A DNA stretch of 64,000 nucleotides. Origin: Oscheius dolichura. Its lineage: Eukaryota; Nematoda; Chromadorea; Rhabditida; Rhabditidae. The translations under genes and the position numbers were made by a program. The DNA is taken from assembly GCA_932521035.1 (NCBI GenBank), contig OW051496.1, positions 10,354,001 to 10,418,000 on the forward strand, written 5' to 3'. Below are positions 56,335-64,000 of the stretch, piece after piece (within the stretch, counting starts at the first letter, position 1; every line of letters begins with the position of its first letter). Below the pieces are notes generated by a model. That model was not told the origin of the DNA, searched no databases, and was given only the letters and a program-made list of their open reading frames with translations.

Positions 56335-59116
56335 CTGAAAATAGCAAATATAGGAGCATTAGACTATGGAGAGAAAGGGAAAATGTCCCCGAAAGTCCAG
56401 GGCATAATCTGAAAATTGCCGTCTCTCCCCCGAAGGAAGAGAAAGCGAAGGGGGCTACCCCCTCCAGTGACAAATGTGAACACACGTTTGAAAAGTAGAG
56501 AAAGCGCGCAGCAGAGGATTAGAGAGCGGGGGGCCAGGGGGGCAGGGACCTTTTCCCTCTGCTTTTTTTCGCTTTCTCTTGGAGTTGTATATAATTCATA
56601 TGAGTGGAAAGAGGGATTTTTAGAGAGAGAATAGAAAGCAGCAGGGGGGACACCGAGGAAACGGGCAGGCAGGGCACAAAAGGGAAGGGGGAGGCGAGCA
56701 ATTGTGGGCTCTCCCCGTCGAATCGCTGGCTACGGACCACCAAATTGCTTGAAATTGCAGGGAACTGCGAATTTTTGGACGGCCGGGCTATGTGGAAGTG
56801 TGAATAGTCGAAATTCTAAGAAAAATTGAGGGGCAGCCGGGGTGTTTGACCCCTGGAAATAGAGAAACAAGAGGAGATCGCGGGCAGAGGAGGCCCGGGG
56901 CAGGGTGCCTGGTTCAGGAAAGAATTAAGCTGATAAGAAGCCTTTTAAAGGACTAAAGAACCTAGCAAACTGATAGAAATTTTAAAAAACTGCTTTACAA
57001 ATGGCGAGAAAGTGAAAAATTGACTAGAAACAGGCCGAAGGCCATCAGAATACCGTATTCTTCTCCTTTCCCGGTTGCCAAAATCAAAAAGTCAAAAAAA
57101 CGGGAAGATTTCCCTCCAAAGTCCAGAGAAAGACTGGTAAAATATACCGGGAGAGGAGGCAGGATAATGGCGCTGGAGCTTGGTGACGTAGCCCCGTTTG
57201 TTCAGCTCCTCGTTTCTGTTCCGCTCGCTGGCCAGGGCGCCCGACCCCGGAACATCTTCCCCCCGTTTTTTGCTGGGGTTCAATATTTTTAGGGAGGTGG
57301 CTGCAAAAAAAGAATGAAAAATAAACAACTGCGGGAGGATGTAAACACTCGAGGGGGCAGTTGACAACAACAAGGCGCCAAAGGAACACCACCCCCTTGT
57401 CCCTGCCCCCGCGCCCCTGGCTGCCCCCGCGCCCCCGGCTGATAGCCCCCAGGAGAAAAATCAACATATGGAAGAGAAGAAATGACAGGAGAGCTCTCCA
57501 AAAAGAGGGGGAAAAGTGAATCACAGCTGGGTAGAGTGAGAGTGAATCAATTTAAACACACACGGGGGAAAGGGACGAGGAGGACGGGATGGCACAATTG
57601 TGACCATCGGGAGGAGGATGGCTTTTTTCCCTTCCGGCCCCGTAAAATCTTGACCGGAAGTATGTTCCCTGATTCAAGAGATGGTAGGCTTCAAAATTAG
57701 GGGAAAATGACTGTACGGGGCGAAGAGGAGACGGGAGGAGAGGCACACTGGCTGGGGTACAAAGGGTGACTCAAATGATTGCCGCCTGTTCTATGGACTC
57801 GCGCCTCTTCTCTCCTCCTCTCTCGTCCCGCTGTCCCTGGGACAGGGAGGGGGACAATTGAATGAGGAGGAGGACGAGAAAAGAGGAAGCGAAATTTTAT
57901 ACTCTTATATATTAGAAGGCAGGGAAGGATTCTTTGTCCTCCCCGAAGGGATTATTGATGGCAACGGGGGGAAGTTCGTCTTCTTCTCGCTTTTCATCTT
58001 TCCCGACGGGAAACAACAGCTGGCCGCGGCCGGGAGATTTCTGACCACAGGGTAACAAAACAATAAAAAGGGTCATTTGAATTGGCGGCAAGGGTACCCC
58101 GACGGGAGAGAAAAGTAATGTGTCAGCCGGGGGTGCCGGGATTGCTTGCTGGCTGCTATCCTGGGGCGAGGCATATGTAATTGGCAGAGCGACGAGAGCG
58201 CGATAATCACTTCCCTGGCTGGGCAGGAGGGGGGAGTCACCCCCTAAATTGAGCTAATATATTCAAGGGGAGGAGAGGAACTACTACTAGATATGACCAG
58301 GGTCGTAGAATAAACAATACGGGGGGAGACCCGAAAATGAAATTCTCCCTCTCAAACGGGTCTGCCGCCGCTCTGTGGCGATCTCTTCTCGTCCCGGGCT
58401 TTAATCCGACGTCATATTTGACGTGCGGCTGACCTCTTCTTCCCGGGGGGAATCGAGACGAAGTGGGAAGGGAGAAAAAGGGGTCGAAAAGCTGGAAGTA
58501 AACAAGAACTCCCCCCTCCCCTTGGATTAGGAAGGAATCCCCTTCTTCTCCCCCGTAATACCGCTTTTTGCACTTCTTATTATGAAATAGAGTGATCTAT
58601 TCAATGATTAGGGGCCAATGTTTTGACGGGGAGAATGACGCCCCGAATCACAAGTACAAGTAGCAGCCACCACGGGAAGGGAGAACAGCAATAGACAGCC
58701 ATTCCTCTTGTTTAGACGGGGAGCTACGGGGGGAGGGGGTTGTGGTTGTTATTGTTTATGTTCCCTTTCGCGTCTGATCTTTATTTTCCCCCATTTATAC
58801 CACAGAATTTGATTAGGAGGCTAGAATGGTGAGAACTGGGATCAGGGGACTGTTCTAAGCTGCCACCAGAAAAAGGACTACCCAGAATCTCAAAAAAGGT
58901 CAAACTTCTTGGAAGATGAACGTCTGGAGCAAGAAATTGAGGAAATTTGGATATTCGGAGAACGGGGGCGGCATTCTATTCCCGTTGTGGCGGGGAAGAG
59001 GTCCGGGATTTTGAAGGGGGTTCATCAAGGAGCATTTAGGCTAACAGAAGGGGTCTGGGATGTTTTCAGCTGCTCTTTTTAGGTCAAAAGAGGGGTGAAA
59101 TCCCAGAAAGAAGGGC
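56335..59116. other. Intergenic, purine-rich, no clear gene
   Basis: About 2.8 kb rich in G/A on the plus strand, with long but repetitive-looking open frames. GCCCCCGCGCCCCTGGCT-type short repeats at about 57407-57440. A single degenerate family A-like motif (CCCCGTAAAATCTTGACCGG) at 57640. No splice-consistent gene found. Confidence 0.35.
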
Positions 59117-59389
59117 TCAAACCCCAAAGGGGGGCTTCCCAAAAACTTGCAGGACAACCTCCAGGAGAATAACCATCCATATTGTGGAGGCCTCCTCCCG
59201 GATTTTGTATATCTCGTCACTGGATAGAAAATAAGGGAGGGGATTACTTTAGTGGTCGGATTAGAAAAAATGAAATTGACTAACCTTCTTCCAGAGACGC
59301 CTCCTCCGTCGGTTCTTCTGCTCCTGACCATCTGCCGCCTCTTCTCCTCCCGGCCACATCTCGTTGCTCTTCTTCGCGATCCTGTGCAT
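59117..59389 (-). CDS. Possible small membrane protein
   Basis: Exon 1 (59389-59285) reads MHRIAKKSNEMWPGGEE and then a basic QKNRRRRRLWKK; exon 2 (59212-59117) reads IYKIREEASTIWMVILLEVV and ends KPPFGV. The frames join in phase only if a weak acceptor (GACGAG) is used; the stronger one nearby gives a stop. Exon 1 follows an ATTTCAG. It may be a small tail-anchored protein or a misjudged pair of open frames. Confidence 0.3.
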
Positions 59390-59680
59390 TCCAAACTGAA
59401 ATCCAAGCCACTTTTATACTGGAAAACAACGGGGAGTGTGAAAGTAGGGAAGCATTTGGAAAACACGGGTAATTGGCTATCAGAATGGCTGGCTGATCCG
59501 GAGGTTAGGACGGGCAGGTCACCCCGATGATCAGTCCACCGTGACACACAACAAGCGGAGAGTCGAAAACGGAAAATTCAAACTGGTAGAGGGCGAGGGC
59601 GGGGCAGGGCAGGTCCGGGCATTTTGACACCGAAGGAACACCCGGAACCTGGCGACGGTGACTTATGGACTTGTGTGCCT

Positions 59681-59759
59681 GCACTCGTACAGTCTTGGCA
59701 GATAGGAAAATTGGATGTTTAGTCATTTTAAGCTGGAAAAATGGTTCTTTTACGGGTGT
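59681..59759. mobile_element. Family A element, copy 12 (degenerate)
   Basis: Left arm GCACTCGTACAGTCTTGGCA and a short right remnant CTTTTACGGGTGT. Confidence 0.55.
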
Positions 59760-59980
59760 AGAGAGTCAATAAAAGGGGCCAGGCCCGGGAAGCACTGTTT
59801 CAATTGAAGTAAGTGTTAAAAGTCTATAGTATTCGACCTCTAGCAACTGCTTACCATGTTGTTTACTAAATTCGAGCATCAGATTTGAAATCAACATGAA
59901 AAACTACGTCGAATGAGCTAAATTTTGCCCGATTTCCCACTTCCGGTCAAAAATACCAACCCCATTTGGTCCGCGCGCCC

Positions 59981-60064
59981 GCACCCGTAAAATCTCGGCA
60001 GCGCGATAGTCTGAAGAGCGCGCGCAGCGACAAAAAAGAAATAGCTGCCGAAATGGTACGGGTG
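59981..60064. mobile_element. Family A element, copy 13
   Basis: Arms GCACCCGTAAAATCTCGGCA and CTGCCGAAATGGTACGGGTG, with strong outer pairing CGCGCGCCC/GGGTGCGCGC. Intergenic. Confidence 0.82.
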
Positions 60065-60540
60065 CGGGTGCGCGCCTAGAATCCCCGGCGGATTTCGAAC
60101 TATAGTCAAGAAGAAGAGGAGAAGACATACAGCAAACAAATATACACTCAAGACGTGCCGAACCGAGGTAGAACGTGTAATTCTTTATAAGTGGCGAGGG
60201 CAGGGAAAGGTCTTTATACTCGAGAGAGAGAGGGAGGAAAGGTCGCTGGGGGAGTTGACTGGTCAGGTAGAGGTCGAAGTCATTGCTGCTGTATGTTGTC
60301 TCCTCGTCATTTATGGGAGGCACTTTAGTAGCGGTTTCAGTGAACTTTTTGGAAACAAACGACGGAAAAATGGAGAAGACGGGAGAAAAGAGCAAAAGGT
60401 CTATTTGTGTGTCTTTCTTTATTTTCACAAACAACCAGGCGGCTATTTTTAAATATTTTTAGGGCGGGAAGAGAGAGGATGTCACCGGGGGGATAACACG
60501 GGGAGGAAAATACATTTAAATGGGGAAAATAATAAAAAAA

Positions 60541-61387
60541 TCAGCCGTAATAGTCGAAATAGTCGTAGCCACCAGCTAAACCACAGCCACCACAACCTCC
60601 GAGATTGACGCACCTTGGAGCACAGACCGGCATACAACAGGGACAACAGCCGCCTCCTCTCTGGAAATGGTTATAATAAGAAGGAGGGAGGGGGAGAGGA
60701 ACAGACCACTCCAAGGGCGAGAGGAACGGGTTCGGGGTAGATGCCTCGGTTGAGGCCGCAGCCGACGCAGGGACGCGGCGCCTGAAGGGGGGAGATTGTT
60801 ATGTAAAGACGAGTGGTGGAGTTCTCTGGACTGTCAGGGTCTTCTTGACCATTTTGAGTCCAAAAATATTGAGAAACCCCCCTATTGTCGCCACTTTCCA
60901 GTCATTTTCCCGGTCAAAATGGGGACAGCGCGCTAAAATCACGAAAATTTGAATTTCTGAAGGTTCTCCATTAAAATGGAAACTCACAACATTGTCACAA
61001 CAGAGTCTGCCACCAGAGCCACAAGGATTGGCACAGCCTCCTCCACAACCAGCGCCTCGGCATCCTCCATACCCGCCGTAGACTCCGCCGCCACAACCGC
61101 CACCCCGGCATCCTCCTCCTCCGCAACCGTAACCTCGACATCCTCCACCACAGCCTCCTGCTCCTAAATCTCTTATTTCTCATTTATTTTACTGTATTCC
61201 TATTCTACAGTAGGCCTTCCTTACCGCACTGTCTCTTCGTCCTGGGACTTCGCTCTTCATAGACAGAAAGAGCTGTCAAGAGGACGGACGGTTCTTGTAT
61301 CGCAGTAGTGGCTTCTTCTTGGACCTGACCATAAACGGACAACAAGAGGAGAGAAGGGAAAAACTGGCGCATTCTGTAATGGAACAA
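60541..61387 (-). CDS. Secreted Gly/Cys-rich protein
   Basis: Exons 61387-61225, 61163-60988, 60781-60707 and 60660-60541 join in phase. The start MFHYRMRQFFPSLLLL (or the second Met) is a likely signal sequence. A propeptide ends in ERSPRTKRQC, a furin-type site. The mature part is almost entirely Gly, Cys and Arg/Tyr: GGGCRGYGCGGGGCRGGGC, NPCGSGGRLCCDN, PCVGCGLNRGIYPEPV, GCCPCCMPVCAPRCV. It ends AGGYDYFDYYG. About 30 cysteines in roughly 125 residues imply dense disulphide cross-linking, as in cuticle, eggshell or glue proteins. No named family is recognised. AT-rich 3' flank; internal introns are short. Confidence 0.75.
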
Positions 61388-61514
61388 CTACTACTCTCTG
61401 TAGAGGGTCATCTGGATCAGGGAAAAGCAAATAAATACTTGACCAGGAGGAGGATGTCAAGTTTTGGAGGGAGGAGGATACTGTAGAGATGACAGCCGGG
61501 ACGGAGATCTGCCT

Positions 61515-61602
61515 GCACCCGTAAAATCTCGGCAGCTGGAAGATCTTTGTTCTAGAGGCGCGCTCTTGCCTTTACCTTCTACTGCCGAGATTATATGGGT
61601 GC
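61515..61602. mobile_element. Family A element, copy 14
   Basis: Arms GCACCCGTAAAATCTCGGCA and CTGCCGAGATTATATGGGTG. Upstream of the Gly/Cys-rich gene. Confidence 0.82.
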
Positions 61603-61612
61603 GGGGGCGCGG

Positions 61613-62109
61613 ATTCCAAGAGGAGATTTGACCACCGCCGGCTGCTCCGGCTGCTATTACATAGATCAAGAGACCTCCTCCTGCTCCTCCGCCTCCGGCT
61701 CATTTTATTTATAGGAGGAGGATGTGGCTTGTGACCTCTGCATTTGCAGGACGAGAAGTGCCTGCCACAAAAGACAAGACTCCAGATGACACAGAGACCG
61801 GGTAACCCGACCCACCCGGGGGGCTCTGACCAGACCACTGAAATGTCAATAGATCAAGTGGAGGGGGTATTTCCCTTCAAATAGGGAAACAGAAGAGAGA
61901 GAGAGAGAAAAAAAAAATCCGGTGAGGAAGAGAGACAGATTTATTTGGAAACGAGACCATACGGTAACTTATTTATGTCAATTTTTAGGGGGGAATCAAT
62001 AAAATTCAAAATAGAGAGGAAGGGAACCCGACAGGTGGAAAAGGGGGAACCGATAGGATGAGACCACGGGGAATGGCGGGACCTTGACATCTTGGAGGGG
62101 CCGTCCGCT
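61613..62109. other. Intergenic between family A copies
   Basis: A Gly-rich frame on the minus strand (GLLIYVIAAGAAGGGQIS, about 61710-61620) sits below a TATAAATAAAATG. It may be an exon of an unrecognised small gene, but I found no partner exon. Confidence 0.3.
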
Positions 62110-62185
62110 GCACCCGTACCGTTTCGGCAGTAGAAAGCTTTGAAGTTTACCAAAAGTCTTCCAACTGCCGAGAATTTACGGGTGC
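62110..62185. mobile_element. Family A element, copy 15
   Basis: Arms GCACCCGTACCGTTTCGGCA and CTGCCGAGAATTTACGGGTG; the pairing is partly lost. Confidence 0.75.
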
Positions 62186-62416
62186 GGGCGCGCACAGAGC
62201 CAAGAAGACCAGGATCCGGCAGAGTACAGGCATAAATGAGACAATTCACCATAACCTGGTTATTTTTTTTTTGTTTTTTTTTAACTTTTTGGTGTACTGT
62301 AGAATGTGGGAAATTAGGAAACAACGGTAGTACAAAGTTACGGTAGGAAAAATGGATGAAAATAGGCAAGGGAATGGAAAAGGAAGCAGGACCGAGTAGC
62401 GATGATCCGCGCGCCC

Positions 62417-62507
62417 GCACCCGTAAAATCTCGGCAGCTGAAAGTTATTTTATTCAAAGGTAGAATAATTCCATATTTGCTTCCTACTGCCCAGATTTTA
62501 CGGGTGC
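62417..62507. mobile_element. Family A element, copy 16
   Basis: Arms GCACCCGTAAAATCTCGGCA and CTGCCCAGATTTTACGGGTG; loop related to copy 6 (GCTGAAAGTT, ATTCCATATT). Confidence 0.85.
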
Positions 62508-62688
62508 GGCCGCGCTGAGAACCATAAGGGATTTGGGCGCGGGCGAGAACAGATATGGTTTACATTTTTTGTTAGTATTATAAAATTCCAAAAAAGGTAA
62601 GATTATTAAAAAAAGTCCTGAACAGAAAATACGGTATATACAAAATTTCAGTATAAATTGGGGGATTTCCCAGAAGAAAAGGACCATT

Positions 62689-64000
62689 TTAGGCGAACTT
62701 TGCCCGGGCGAGGAGATACTGTACCAGGATCCATCCACAACGTTCGTAGGCTTCTATAATAGGAAAAGTATATTGTATCATGGGAGGAAAAGGGGTTACT
62801 GTACCTTCGGCGGTGAGCATGCAACAAGTTCCGGCGACATCGCGTACGAAGACGAGCCATCCGCCTTTTGTATTGATCATAATGCCTTCAACCAGATCTG
62901 AAAGAGAAGTTTTAATACCGTATCCCTTTGGAGAGAGGGCCGTGTTCCTTAAATAAACATTTTTGGGGAGAGAAGGGAAAGAAGGGAGATTTCAGGCTAG
63001 CAGCCGGCCGGCGGCTGCTTCCTATCTCCGGGATACGGTATCCAAAAACTCACTAATTTCCTTCAATTCAACGATTTGATTCAATGGTTTGTGCTGGGGA
63101 AATTGATTGTAGTATAGAATATCAGAGTTTGATTTTTCCTTCGGTTTTATGGTCGGCTTCGGCACGGCATTGGGATTCGGAGGAAGCTGAACATTATTTT
63201 ATTTATAATACAATATAATAATATTAAAAATAATAAATAAAAAAAGACAAACCTTAATTTTTAGAGAAATCTTTCGGGGATTTGCTTCATCCGAATTATT
63301 TATGTATTCAACGGTTGTTGAGGAAGCTCCGGCGGAGGTTGACGCCCTCGGAGGAGTAGGAGGCCGCTGTTCTCTATCTCTTTTTCCTCTTTTTACCTAT
63401 AATTTTATATATTTTTTTGGTAAAAAAATAGAAAGCTACTCTCGGCTCATCTTGTTCTGGAGTCTCTTCAATTTCTGGCTTTGACTCTTTTGATCGTCGT
63501 TCCTGTAATTCGCGGACTATAGACGCCAAGAAGAGAATTCAAACCTTTGGCGTTGATTCCGACTCATCGTCCGATTGCTCTCTTCGCCTTTTCTTGTCCT
63601 CTCTTTTATCCCTTTTCAGCTGAAACAATTTATAGAAAAAAAATAGAGCATATGTATAGCTATAGTTAGTGTGTTTTATTGAATCATTCAGCATACGAAA
63701 TTTGTAAGTTTTTTAGGGGTATATCATTGTTTTTGTACAACAATGAGTTCATTTGTATCATCTCATATTTTGCTTCTTGTTTTTATTGCAAGCTTGTAGA
63801 AATTTATATTTGTTTAGTTGATTTTATCAGAAATTGATGAATTGCATCCAAAAGGTTGTAAAAACAAATTGCAAAAATGTTTGGTCCTATATAACGCAAG
63901 CGTTTCAATTTGACAATTCAATCATTTGTGTTTGCTTATACCTTATCTGACGATTCGGGTTGCTGCTCTTCCGTTTTCTCATTACTAGTCTCAGCGCTTC
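62689..64000 (-). CDS. Partial nuclear protein with probable chromo shadow domain
   Basis: The 3' part of a minus-strand gene that continues beyond the right edge. Exons seen: near 64000-63943 (ETSNEKTEEQQPESSDK), about 63619-63546 (LKRDKREDKKRRREQSDD), about 63510-63430 (ERRSKESKPEIEETPEQDEP), about 63390-63253, 63186-63054 (NQFPQHKPLNQIVELKE), 62897-62805 and 62753-62689. The last two exons give LVEGIMINTKGGWLVFVRDV, CCMLTAEEAYERCGWILVQY and LLARAKFA. The pattern Gly-x-Leu/Trp-x-Phe-Leu/Val, then Ala-Glu-Glu-Ala, Arg-Cys and a Tyr-Leu-x-x-Arg end fits a chromo shadow domain of HP1-type heterochromatin proteins. The charged upstream part fits the hinge. One splice phase (near 63390) is unresolved. 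The chromodomain, if any, would lie outside the window. Confidence 0.5.

Noticed and set aside
57630-57662. Single family A-like motif
   Set aside because: Only one damaged arm with no partner within 150 bp; not counted as a copy.

Overview
This window is nuclear DNA from a nematode. The evidence is the gene content: a cuticle collagen, a Clc-like four-pass membrane protein, a transthyretin-like domain, a DUF19-type secreted protein, an amine-type ligand-gated anion channel and F-box genes with nematode-style C-terminal domains. Further support comes from introns of only 36-45 nt with TTTCAG-like acceptors, and from the nematode telomere hexamer (TTAGGC, here as GCCTAA) in every unit of the satellite at the left edge. 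I cannot name the species. All gene models below were built by hand, by matching splice sites and reading phase. No homology search was run.

Layout. Positions 1-4690 are a satellite array made of a 13-mer and 8-mer modules, with a 1,535-bp higher-order period and a strand-switched last unit. From 4.8 to 20.6 kb lie a coiled-coil gene, an F-box gene, an S28 serine peptidase with a mucin-like tail, a lysine-rich gene, a COMT-type methyltransferase, a DUF19 gene and a second F-box gene. From 21 to 24.7 kb lie a tyrosine-rich secreted protein gene and a decaying tandem pair of cysteine-rich peptide genes. From 26.4 to 30.6 kb a Clc-like gene carries a collagen gene on the opposite strand inside one intron. 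A tRNA-Met(CAT) sits at 33 kb. A transthyretin-like domain fused to a long coiled coil occupies 34.2-36.3 kb. Positions 36.3-40.4 kb are mostly low-complexity.

The right third holds a Cys-loop anion channel (40.4-43.7 kb), two small membrane or secreted genes, a TRMT2A-type tRNA methyltransferase, an EVH1-like protein, a BAR-like protein, a carboxylesterase with an N-myristoylation-type start, a Gly/Cys-rich secreted protein, and the 3' part of a gene ending in a probable chromo shadow domain that runs off the right edge.

The window is also full of short inverted-repeat elements. Family A (arms GCACCCGTAAAATCTCGGCAG and complement) has about 16 copies with co-varying arms. Family B (about 150 bp) has five copies, all within introns; one appears to supply both splice sites of an intron in the channel gene. 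Families C, D and E are less frequent. Most genes here look like unrelated single units rather than a pathway. Recurrent themes are cuticle or secreted products, membrane proteins, and introns colonised by foldback elements.
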